In this document: piece after piece, positions 46,149 to 53,860 of the stretch | Layout of the letters: every line of letters begins with the position of its first letter | Numbering within the stretch: the stretch's first letter is position 1 | Assembly (NCBI RefSeq): GCF_003820355.1 | Contig: NZ_RPOK01000006.1 | Span: 124,001 to 188,000 of the forward strand | Reading direction: 5' to 3' | Length of the DNA: 64,000 nucleotides | Source: Paralteromonas sediminis | GTDB lineage: Bacteria; Pseudomonadota; Gammaproteobacteria; Enterobacterales; Alteromonadaceae | Notes under the pieces: model-generated | Databases searched by the model: none | What the model saw: only the letters and a program-made list of their open reading frames with translations | Told to the model about the DNA's origin: nothing | Translations under genes and position numbers: made by a program

Positions 46149-46922
46149 ATGTCCAAAATGAGCAAAAGAACTCTTATTGCTTCTACCGTTGCTGGCGTCT
46201 TCGCCTTTTCAGGTAGCGCGGTTGCATCTTTAGAGGAGCTAAATGAGCTTCATAAAGAACAGGCCAGAATTCAAAAAGCTGCAGTGAGCTCACAAGAAAA
46301 AGTGAACGCATTGTTTGAACAGTCACAAGATTTATTGGTTGAGTATCGTGCGGTAGTTGATCAGTCTGAAAATCTAAAGATTTACAATGACTATCTAGCG
46401 AGCCTGGTTGCTGACCAGCAGCGCGGAATCGATTCTCTACAGCGTCAAATTGACAGTATTGAAGCGACAAAACAGGGTATCGTTCCACTTATGTTCCGCA
46501 TGATCGATAGCCTTGAACAATTTATCGAGCTAGATATCCCGATTAACTTGGAAGAGCGTAAAGCGCGTGTCGACCGCCTACGTGATCTTATGGCTAATTC
46601 TGAGGTTACCGTTTCTGAGCAGTTCCGCCAGGTTATCGAAGCGTATCTGATAGAAAATGAATACGGCACGAAAATCGACTCTTATCAGGGTTCAATCGAA
46701 GCTAACGGCACTGAAGTGACAGTTGACTTCTTTAACCTAGGCCGCACAGCCTTGCTAGCGCTTTCATTAGATCAGTCGTCTGCGTGGGTTTTTGATAAAG
46801 CTACTCGCACTTATCAGCCACTAGGTGATGAATACCTTTCATCAGTTGTAGATGCAGTGAAAATTGCCAATGGCCAAATTCCTGCCGACCTAATTAAACT
46901 ACCTATTGCTGCAGCGGAGTAA
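46149..46922 (+). CDS. DUF3450 periplasmic coiled-coil protein of the TonB2 operon
   Basis: The product (257 residues from this ATG) has a signal peptide (ending SAVAS), a long helical coiled-coil (about 30-120) and a C-terminal globular part (GTKIDSYQGSIEANGTEVTV). It matches the DUF3450 family, which heads ttpC-exbB-exbD-tonB operons in Vibrio. Its exact role is not settled; a periplasmic partner of the TonB complex is the likely job. A TTG at 46140 is an alternative start with no better ribosome-binding site. Confidence 0.85.
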   Translation: MSKMSKRTLIASTVAGVFAFSGSAVASLEELNELHKEQARIQKAAVSSQEKVNALFEQSQDLLVEYRAVVDQSENLKIYNDYLASLVADQQRGIDSLQRQIDSIEATKQGIVPLMFRMIDSLEQFIELDIPINLEERKARVDRLRDLMANSEVTVSEQFRQVIEAYLIENEYGTKIDSYQGSIEANGTEVTVDFFNLGRTALLALSLDQSSAWVFDKATRTYQPLGDEYLSSVVDAVKIANGQIPADLIKLPIAAAE

Positions 46923-46928
46923 TAATTA

Positions 46929-48287
46929 ATGAAACTAGCAATCAAATCATTAGTAGCTGCTGCAACGCTAGCAGTTGCCTCTACAGGTGCGGTAGCGCAA
47001 CAAGCAAACACGCTTGAAGAGCTACTCGAGCAAGTCAAAAAGAATCGCGTTTCTGAGGCGCGCATCAACGAACAACGTGAAGCTGAGTTCCGTTCAGCAC
47101 GTGCAGACAAGCAAGCTTTACTTCGTCAGGCTCAGGCAGAGTTGAAAGCCGAGGAAGAACGCGGTGAACGTTTACAGGCTCAATTCTCTCAAAATGAGAC
47201 TACGCTAAACGAAAAAGCGGCTGAGCTAGACCAAGCGACTGGAACACTGGGTGAAATGTTTGGTGTGGTTCGTCAGGCTTCTTCTGAAGCATTTGGCCGT
47301 ATTTCAACCTCTATAGTGAGTGCTGAATTCCCTGGCCGTGGTGAGTTCCTTGAGCAAATGTCTTCTGAATCAAAAGGTCTACCTAATATTCAGGAACTTG
47401 AAGACCTATGGTTTGCACTACAAACTGAAATGACTGAATCAGGTCAGGTTTCACGCTTCACCACAGAAGTGGTTAGCCTTGATGGCGGAACAACAACGCA
47501 AGAAATCGTGCGTGTTGGTACTTTTAACCTAATCGGTGAAGAAGGTTACTTGGCTTACGACGAAGAAAATAAGGCAGTTCAGCCACTTGGCAGACAGCCT
47601 GATGGTTACTTAGTTGCGAGTGCAAGTGATTTGCGCAGTGCGACTAGCGGCGTTGTACCTTTTTATGCCGACCCTTCACGTGGACAAATCCTTGGTTTGC
47701 TTAAGCAAAAAGCTACTATGTCTGAGCGTTACCACGCCGGTGGCCCGGTTGGTTACACCATCACTGCGATGTTAGCCATTGGCCTACTAATCGGATTGTA
47801 TAAACTGATTACTCTATCTGCGGTTGGCGGGAAGATTAAGTCTCAGCTTAAAAATACAGGTAGTCCTTCTGACAAAAACCCACTGGGTCGTATTCTAAAG
47901 GTTTACCAAGAGAACAAAACTGCAGACGCTGAAAACCTTGAGCTTAAGCTTGACGAGGCTATTTTGCGTGAACTTCCACGGATCGAAAGTGGCATCAATG
48001 TAATCAAGATTTTTGCTGCCATTGCACCGTTGCTAGGTCTATTGGGTACAGTTTTGGGTATGATTGAAACTTTCCAGACCATTACGCTATTTGGTACGGG
48101 TGACCCAAGAATGATGGCAGGCAGTATCTCTATGGCATTGGTAACAACTGCCCAGGGTATCATCGCAGCATTACCACTTATTTTGACGCACAGCATTGTA
48201 GCGTCTAAGAGCAAAAACATTGTTCACGTATTAGACGAGCAAACTGCTGGTATCATTGCAACTCACGCAGAGTCGGAGAACGCATAA
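46929..48287 (+). CDS. ttpC: TtpC-type MotA/TolQ/ExbB proton channel protein
   Basis: This 452-residue product has a signal peptide (ending GAVAQQ) and a periplasmic coiled-coil domain (about 25-130). The C-terminal half is an ExbB-like channel, with a membrane segment near 275-298 (GYTITAMLAIGLLIGLYKL) and the pair IKIFAAIAPLLGLLGTVLGM and GSISMALVTTAQGIIAALPL. It matches TtpC of Vibrio, which is essential for TonB2 function. It differs from plain ExbB by its large N-terminal extension. exbB follows. Confidence 0.9.
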   Translation: MKLAIKSLVAAATLAVASTGAVAQQANTLEELLEQVKKNRVSEARINEQREAEFRSARADKQALLRQAQAELKAEEERGERLQAQFSQNETTLNEKAAELDQATGTLGEMFGVVRQASSEAFGRISTSIVSAEFPGRGEFLEQMSSESKGLPNIQELEDLWFALQTEMTESGQVSRFTTEVVSLDGGTTTQEIVRVGTFNLIGEEGYLAYDEENKAVQPLGRQPDGYLVASASDLRSATSGVVPFYADPSRGQILGLLKQKATMSERYHAGGPVGYTITAMLAIGLLIGLYKLITLSAVGGKIKSQLKNTGSPSDKNPLGRILKVYQENKTADAENLELKLDEAILRELPRIESGINVIKIFAAIAPLLGLLGTVLGMIETFQTITLFGTGDPRMMAGSISMALVTTAQGIIAALPLILTHSIVASKSKNIVHVLDEQTAGIIATHAESENA

Positions 48288-48288
48288 G

Positions 48289-48813
48289 ATGACTAGCCTG
48301 ATTGGATTATGGGAATCTGTCAGGGACTTTATCGCAACCGGTGGCGACGTATTGTACTTCGTTGCTGCCGCGCTCTTCTTAATGTGGGTATTAATGATTG
48401 AGCGCTATTGGTATCTAACGTCAGTATTTCCCAAGGTGAGAAAAGACATCATCGCCAAGTGGGATGCAAGACAAGATACTACTTCATGGTATGCGCATAG
48501 AATCCGTGATGCATGGATTTCTCAAGCGTCAGATGATCTGAATGCAAGAATGCTAATTATCAGAACATTGGTAGCTATGTGTCCTTTAATAGGGCTACTA
48601 GGAACGGTTACCGGGATGATTAACGTATTCGAAACGATGGCAACTCAAGGCACAAGTAACGCTAGACTAATGGCCTCGGGTATTTCTATGGCAACAATTC
48701 CCACTATGGCGGGGATGGTTGCAGCGTTGTCAGGCCTTTTTGTGAGTTCTCGTTTAGAGGCGAAGGCAAAGATAGCGCGTGAAAAGCTAGTTGATAGCTT
48801 GCCTCATCACTAG
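48289..48813 (+). CDS. exbB: ExbB proton channel subunit
   Basis: ExbB forms the proton channel that energises TonB. The 174-residue product begins MTSLIGLWESVRDFIATGG, with three membrane segments and the ExbB/TolQ signature LVAMCPLIGLLGTVTGMINV plus GISMATIPTMAGMVAALSGL. A longer frame upstream has no proper start; the ATG at 48289 has GGAG upstream. It directly follows ttpC (one base after the stop) and precedes exbD. Confidence 0.94.
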   Translation: MTSLIGLWESVRDFIATGGDVLYFVAAALFLMWVLMIERYWYLTSVFPKVRKDIIAKWDARQDTTSWYAHRIRDAWISQASDDLNARMLIIRTLVAMCPLIGLLGTVTGMINVFETMATQGTSNARLMASGISMATIPTMAGMVAALSGLFVSSRLEAKAKIAREKLVDSLPHH

Positions 48814-48824
48814 AGAGAGAAATT

Positions 48825-49223
48825 ATGGCTCGAAAAGTCAGAACCGAAGAAGAAGATGCTGCAATTGATATGACGCCCATGCTGGACATCGTATTTATTA
48901 TGCTTATCTTCTTCATCGTCACTACTGTTTTCGTAAAAGAAGCAGGGATAGAGGTTAATAAGCCTGATGCGAGCCGCGCGGTACTTCATAAAAATGCCAA
49001 CATTTTCATCGCGATTACTGAGGATGGAAGTGTGTGGCTGGACAAACGTGAAGTATCTCCGGACAGTGTCAGAGCGAATATTGAACGTTTGCTTACCGAG
49101 CAGCCTACTGATTATGTAATCATTCAGGCTGATATAAAGGCTAAACATGGCTTGGTGGTTGAAGTAATGGATCAGGTGAAAGATTCAGGCGTTCAGCGTA
49201 TTTCTGTAGCAGCAAGAGGGTAG
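48825..49223 (+). CDS. exbD: ExbD proton channel subunit
   Basis: ExbD is the single-span subunit with the conserved membrane Asp that takes part in proton transfer. The 132-residue product has a short cytoplasmic end and a membrane segment with the Asp (MTPMLDIVFIMLIFFIVTTV, Asp24). A periplasmic domain follows, with GSVWLDKREV and VVEVMDQVKDSGVQRISVAA. AGAGAGA precedes the ATG. It lies between exbB and tonB. Confidence 0.95.
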   Translation: MARKVRTEEEDAAIDMTPMLDIVFIMLIFFIVTTVFVKEAGIEVNKPDASRAVLHKNANIFIAITEDGSVWLDKREVSPDSVRANIERLLTEQPTDYVIIQADIKAKHGLVVEVMDQVKDSGVQRISVAARG

Positions 49224-49229
49224 TTAGTA

Positions 49230-49838
49230 ATGAGATTTATATTTTCTATTCTCATTGGCGCTGCGATAGCATTCGGTTTGTTTGTATTAATGGCAAAGCT
49301 CATTGAAAACTCAAATCGGCCTGCTGACGAAATTCCTGAAGTGCCAGTGATCGACATTGTGATGAGCGAGCCGGACGATGATACGCAAACGCGTACACGT
49401 GTGCCTCCACCGCCGCCGCCGCCACCTCAGCAACCGCCAAAAGTTCAGCCTACTGAACCTGATGTGGCTGAGCCAGACAATGTTGGCTTTAGCTTGAGTG
49501 TTCCAGATATAGGCACTGGGAATATGGGCGTAGATATTGGTGGTGTAGGAGCCATGAGGCAGGACGGTGAAGCAACACCTATCGTTCGTATCGAACCCAA
49601 GTATCCCCCTCAGGCCGCCCGTGATGGCAAAGAGGGCTGGGTGAGGTTGTCATTTACCATAAATGAACAAGGTGGCGTTGAAGACATTAAAGTTATCGAC
49701 GCTGATCCTAAGCGGGTATTTGACAGAGAAGCAAGACGCGCGCTTGCGAAATGGAAGTACAAGCCAAAAATTGAAGGTGGTAAGGCAGTGAAGCAATTCG
49801 CGCAAACCGTTCAGTTGGACTTTAAGCTGGAGCAATAA
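49230..49838 (+). CDS. tonB: TonB energy transducer
   Basis: TonB spans the periplasm and powers outer-membrane receptors. The 202-residue product has an N-terminal membrane anchor (about 1-24), a proline run ([15 protein letters not shown]) and the C-terminal TonB domain ([20 protein letters not shown] through [14 protein letters not shown]). It is short for a TonB, typical of TonB2-type proteins. It could serve the thiamine receptor encoded later in the window, among others. Confidence 0.95.
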   Translation: MRFIFSILIGAAIAFGLFVLMAKLIENSNRPADEIPEVPVIDIVMSEPDDDTQTRTRVPPPPPPPPQQPPKVQPTEPDVAEPDNVGFSLSVPDIGTGNMGVDIGGVGAMRQDGEATPIVRIEPKYPPQAARDGKEGWVRLSFTINEQGGVEDIKVIDADPKRVFDREARRALAKWKYKPKIEGGKAVKQFAQTVQLDFKLEQ

Positions 49839-49840
49839 AT

Positions 49841-51124
49841 ATGAAAAAGTTTAAAGTAGTAAGGTCTGTTTCTTTAGCTATCGGGCTTAGCACCGCCGTG
49901 TTGTCTGGTAACACCATGGCGCAGCAACAAGCTGGAGCCACGCAGCCAACCGGTCCTGTCATTTGTCCTGGTTACGTAAAGGGTAAATCGGGTCTACCGG
50001 GTCAGCGTGTAGGTAAAAAAGTGCAAAACGCTTTTGAAGCCTATAACGAAGACGATGTGGCAGGCGCTATTGATATTCTGTTAGACATCGAGGCAAAAGA
50101 CAGTTTCGATCGCGCGTTTGTCGACAACTTCATTGGTAAGATGATGATAGGTATCGACGGTAGAGCGGCTGAAGCCTTTACCTACCTCGAGCGTGCCGTT
50201 AAGGAAAAGCAGCTCAACGATTCTGATCACGCCAATACACTTAAGTTGCTTGGGCAGCTTGGAATGCAAGAGAAAAAATACGAAAGTGCTATCGGCTTCT
50301 TTAAAAAGTGGATGGACTTTACGTGTAAAGAAGATGCAGAAGTGTACACGCGTATCGCCCAAGCTCATATGGAGCTTAAACAATACGCTGAGATGATCGA
50401 GCCTGCTGATAAAGCTATCGAACTGTACGAAGAACCGAACAAAAACCCCTATATTCTAAAATTGTCATCTTACTTTGAGCGCAAGATGATCAATGAGATG
50501 GTTGATATCGGTGAACAGCTCGTTGTACTTTTTCCTGAAAACAAGCAGTGGTGGACCCAGCTAGGTAGTTTTTATCTTCAGATAGAAGACTACGACCGCG
50601 CTTTGTCCGTTATGGACGCTGCTTATTTGCAAGGCTTTTTAGATAAAGAATCGCAAATTAAGTTGTTAGCACAACTTTATGCTGCAACTGGTGCTCCTGA
50701 GAGGGCTGCTCGCTTAAAAGAAAAGCATCTGGGTGAGTTACTCCAGCGTGATGCAGATATGCTGACATCTGTTGCCAAATCGTATCATCAAGCCAGAGAG
50801 TTCAAGACGGCTGCTAAGTATTGGGGTGAGGCTGCGAAGCTCAGTTCAGACCCTAAACACTTTGAAGAACAAGGCACATTGTTGTTAATAGCTCAGGACT
50901 ACCGTGGTGCTATCACTGCGCTAGGCCAAGCACTCGACCGGGGCGCTGAGGACGTAGGTGGTATTCATTACACACTTATGGAAGCTAACTTCCACAGTGG
51001 AAACTTTAAGGCTGCCCACGTGCACGCCAAAGAGGCCAGGAAGGACCCAAGTGTTAGAAGAAACGCCAATGCGTGGATCCCTTATATCGAGACTAAAGCT
51101 AAAAATAGAGGCATAAGTCTTTAA
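49841..51124 (+). CDS. TPR-repeat periplasmic protein of the TonB2 operon
   Basis: The 427-residue product has a signal peptide (about 1-28, ending TMAQQ) and several tetratricopeptide-like helical repeats (for example HANTLKLLGQLGMQEKKYES and YTRIAQAHMELKQYAEMIEP). It ends the DUF3450-ttpC-exbB-exbD-tonB run, as a TPR gene does in Vibrio. A scaffolding role for the TonB2 complex or its receptors is inferred from context. It starts two bases after the tonB stop, and a terminator follows. Confidence 0.85.
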   Translation: MKKFKVVRSVSLAIGLSTAVLSGNTMAQQQAGATQPTGPVICPGYVKGKSGLPGQRVGKKVQNAFEAYNEDDVAGAIDILLDIEAKDSFDRAFVDNFIGKMMIGIDGRAAEAFTYLERAVKEKQLNDSDHANTLKLLGQLGMQEKKYESAIGFFKKWMDFTCKEDAEVYTRIAQAHMELKQYAEMIEPADKAIELYEEPNKNPYILKLSSYFERKMINEMVDIGEQLVVLFPENKQWWTQLGSFYLQIEDYDRALSVMDAAYLQGFLDKESQIKLLAQLYAATGAPERAARLKEKHLGELLQRDADMLTSVAKSYHQAREFKTAAKYWGEAAKLSSDPKHFEEQGTLLLIAQDYRGAITALGQALDRGAEDVGGIHYTLMEANFHSGNFKAAHVHAKEARKDPSVRRNANAWIPYIETKAKNRGISL

Positions 51125-51139
51125 TAAGTGTCTATATTG

Positions 51140-51167
51140 AAAAAGGCTCCCCTCAGGAGCCTTTTTT
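51140..51167 (+). terminator. Rho-independent terminator of the TonB2 operon
   Basis: AAAAAGGCTCC and GGAGCC with TTTTTT form a strong stem around CCTCA, 15 bases after the TPR gene stop. A-rich and T-rich flanks suggest it may also stop tmcA transcripts from the other strand. Confidence 0.9.
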
Positions 51168-51172
51168 ATTAC

Positions 51173-53188
51173 TCAGAGTTTATGTTGCCAGTAGAGTATT
51201 TCAAAAGCTTGTTTTACTTTGGCAAAGAGTTCCTTTCTTCCTTTGTACTTAAACCGCTTAATCAATTCTATTTCTTCGCATTTTTCACACCAGAGAGCGC
51301 TAAGCAACGAATTGATGAATTTGCCTTGTTTCTTTAATACATGGATGTACCACTCAGGGGCCTTGCCAAGATGGTGTAACGAGCGTGTACCATTGATATA
51401 GTCGAGAATTCTGGCCTGGTATACTGCGATAACCTCGGTAGATATATGGTCAAAAGAAGCTGACATTTCGCTTGCAAATACAGCCTCAAGTTTTGACTGA
51501 ATATTCCGCCTATTAGGACTTAACGCCTTGATGCAGGTAGTACTTTTTTCACCACTAGCGGCGTCTGTTTTTTGACCCAATCGAATTGGTTTATAGCGAG
51601 CCTTTTCCCAAAATGAAGATAACGCAGCTGTATAGCCAAATGCAGTGCCTAGTATTTCAATGTGTCGCTGTCGCGCTAATCCTTCGATATCGCGCAGTAA
51701 TAACGAACCAATGCCTTGATTTTGCCATTTTGGAGAGACTGCAATCCTGTTTATACGCCAACATGTTAGGGTAGCTGCTTCGGGCTCACTTAAGAGTAAT
51801 GCCATGGATTGAGGCAACAAATGCCCTTTTAGCCGTCTTTCTCCACAGGCAATGTCGTGGGATAGCGTGCGTAATAGCTGGCCGCCTTCGACAATAATAA
51901 CCGCTGCAGCAATTGGTTTATCCTGGAAGTATGACACGAGCAACAATGTATCTGGCATGTCCAGAATACGCATAGTGTCTTCTGGGCTCGTCTTGTAATG
52001 CGCATCCGTTAAAATACCGATGATATCTGGCAGATCAGCGCTGTTAATCAGCGAATCCTGTTTCAGTATACGTGTGTAAACGTTGTTGATGTTTACTATG
52101 CCTGGACAGGGTATTCCAGGTGGGCTCTTAAGCATGAATATATCTGTAAGGTGCTGCTCTAAACTGTCCGAGGGGTAATAGCGGACAGGCGTTTCCATTT
52201 TATACACCTGAAGTTTTGGTCGAATTTCTTTTAGCTTAGGTAACAGCTTATTAGTAAAACCCTTACCGGTACCCTCGTAACCTTCTACTGTTGTGCCAAC
52301 TAAAAACAAAGCCGCTTGTTGGCTAATTCTGAGACTGGTTGGCACGGGGAGGCTGGCAATTTCGTCAATTATCAATACATCAAGCGAATCGGAAAGACGC
52401 GGAGAATCAGGGGGTACCCATTGAATCGCGTGGTCAGGACCATTGTAATATTTTAATAGGGTGTCGCAGCCGCCTTTAAGTGGGCTACAAAGTGTGATGT
52501 GCCTGCCTTTTTTTGCATAGAAGCTGGCAATCAAGCCCATCAATGCAGATTTACCCCGTCCCCGTCTTGCAGTGATGACATGACAGCCGTGATCAGATGC
52601 AATGATTAGATTGTAAAGCCTTGCCTGATCAGCGGATGCGAAACAGGCCTCTTTAAGCGTTTGGTCTTCGGAGAATGGATAACCGGTTATGGGTAACGTG
52701 GCTAGGTGCTCGGACCCTTGGGGGTATATGGCAACACCTTCAGACCGTGAAAGTTCTGCTATCCACCTTTTTATAAATTGGCTTTCTGTTAACGTACTGC
52801 CATAACTCACTAATCGTTGTTCGGTTCTTGCATGATGGCCAGACCACTCCGACAAGTGCGGTACGCACAATACGAGAAGCCCATGGCGTCTTACGGTACC
52901 TGACAGCGCGAGAAATGCACTGGCATTAAAATAACTCTGACCGTCATAAATGGCGATATCACATTCGACACCTAAGCATTTTTGGTATTGTTTAACAGGG
53001 TAACCTCGAGACGTAAAAAAGTCATCATCGCCCAGCCACAGATGTTTTTGACCAAAAAGGGAGCAAAGCATTAACGCCATATTGTGGCTCCACGCTTTGT
53101 CTCCGCTTAAAAGGAGCAATTGGCGGTGAGAATTTGCGCTTATGCGCTGGGTAAGCCAAGTTTCTAAAGGGTTCAAGGCAAAAATCAC
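51173..53188 (-). CDS. tmcA: tRNA(Met) cytidine acetyltransferase TmcA
   Basis: TmcA makes N4-acetylcytidine at the wobble base of elongator tRNA-Met, using acetyl-CoA and ATP. The 671-residue product has a Rossmann-like N-terminal domain. An RNA helicase-type ATPase follows (Walker A RRGRGKSALMG, with LDVLIIDEIASLPVP), then a GNAT acetyltransferase domain (RINRIAVSPKWQNQGIGSLL) and a C-terminal tRNA-binding region. The length agrees with E. coli TmcA. It is convergent with the TonB2 operon. Confidence 0.95.
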   Translation of the reverse strand: MIFALNPLETWLTQRISANSHRQLLLLSGDKAWSHNMALMLCSLFGQKHLWLGDDDFFTSRGYPVKQYQKCLGVECDIAIYDGQSYFNASAFLALSGTVRRHGLLVLCVPHLSEWSGHHARTEQRLVSYGSTLTESQFIKRWIAELSRSEGVAIYPQGSEHLATLPITGYPFSEDQTLKEACFASADQARLYNLIIASDHGCHVITARRGRGKSALMGLIASFYAKKGRHITLCSPLKGGCDTLLKYYNGPDHAIQWVPPDSPRLSDSLDVLIIDEIASLPVPTSLRISQQAALFLVGTTVEGYEGTGKGFTNKLLPKLKEIRPKLQVYKMETPVRYYPSDSLEQHLTDIFMLKSPPGIPCPGIVNINNVYTRILKQDSLINSADLPDIIGILTDAHYKTSPEDTMRILDMPDTLLLVSYFQDKPIAAAVIIVEGGQLLRTLSHDIACGERRLKGHLLPQSMALLLSEPEAATLTCWRINRIAVSPKWQNQGIGSLLLRDIEGLARQRHIEILGTAFGYTAALSSFWEKARYKPIRLGQKTDAASGEKSTTCIKALSPNRRNIQSKLEAVFASEMSASFDHISTEVIAVYQARILDYINGTRSLHHLGKAPEWYIHVLKKQGKFINSLLSALWCEKCEEIELIKRFKYKGRKELFAKVKQAFEILYWQHKL

Positions 53189-53240
53189 CTATAATTAATA
53201 ACAACTTTGCTATGGTAGCGATTAACCTGAAGGAATTCGA

Positions 53241-53660
53241 ATGCGTTTTTTATCTCGTCGTTTGGTTATGCCAAATGATCTTAACTATGCCAATTCACTT
53301 TTTGGCGGAAGAGCTCTCGAGTGGATTGATGAAGAGGCAGCGATTTATGCCATTTGCCAACTCGAAACAAATTGTCTGGTAACGAAACATATTGGCGAAA
53401 TTAGTTTTGATTCTCCGGCGACGCAAGGAGATATTGTAGAGTTTGGTCTAGCGACTAAACGGGTAGGTCGAACTTCTATTACTGTAACGTGTCTGGTCAG
53501 AAATAAGGCCACTAAGAAAACAATATGTCTGGCTGACGATATCGTGTTTGTAAAAGTCGATCCTGATACACGCTTGCCCGTGGCGCATGGAAAGACTGAA
53601 TCTTTGCTAAAAGAACAAACGGATAGAGAGTTGAGAACACTTAACTTAATGCAAGATTAA
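53241..53660 (+). CDS. Acyl-CoA thioesterase, hotdog fold (YciA-like)
   Basis: The 139-residue product is a single hotdog-fold domain with the YciA/BFIT-type active-site stretch NYANSLFGGRALEWIDEEAA, with Asn and Asp placed as in this family. A later GDIVEFGLATKRVGRTSITV also fits. It hydrolyses acyl-CoA; chain-length preference cannot be told. It stands alone between tmcA (divergent) and the TPP riboswitch. Confidence 0.9.
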   Translation: MRFLSRRLVMPNDLNYANSLFGGRALEWIDEEAAIYAICQLETNCLVTKHIGEISFDSPATQGDIVEFGLATKRVGRTSITVTCLVRNKATKKTICLADDIVFVKVDPDTRLPVAHGKTESLLKEQTDRELRTLNLMQD

Positions 53661-53702
53661 GGCTTGACCTCATCAAGTAACTTGCTAGACTCTGCCTCTC
53701 AT

Positions 53703-53796
53703 TACCAAGGGGTGCTGAAACTGACAGTTTTGGCTGAGATCCAATAAATGGAAACCCTTAAACCTGATCCGGATAATACCGGCGTAGGGATGGTGC
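53703..53796 (+). promoter_or_regulatory. TPP riboswitch (THI element)
   Basis: The conserved thi-box parts are in order: GGGGTGC (53709-53715), GGCTGAGA (53732-53739), ACCCTTAAACCTGATC (53754-53769), GGATAATACC and GGCGTAGGGA (53781-53790). The flanks ACCA/TGGT can close the outer stem. It binds thiamine pyrophosphate and would switch off the downstream thiamine uptake genes when TPP is plentiful. Confidence 0.95.
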
Positions 53797-53839
53797 GAAG
53801 GACCGATTTCCTGCCGTAATTTGACGGGTCAATTTTTTT
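53797..53839 (+). terminator. Possible expression platform of the TPP riboswitch
   Basis: CCGT (53814-53817) and ACGG (53824-53827), extended by an outer GAC/GTC, are followed by AATTTTTTT. This would be a weak intrinsic terminator between the aptamer and the receptor gene. Translational control is an alternative. Confidence 0.5.
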
Positions 53840-53860
53840 GTTTTCAAAAAAAGAGACTCT

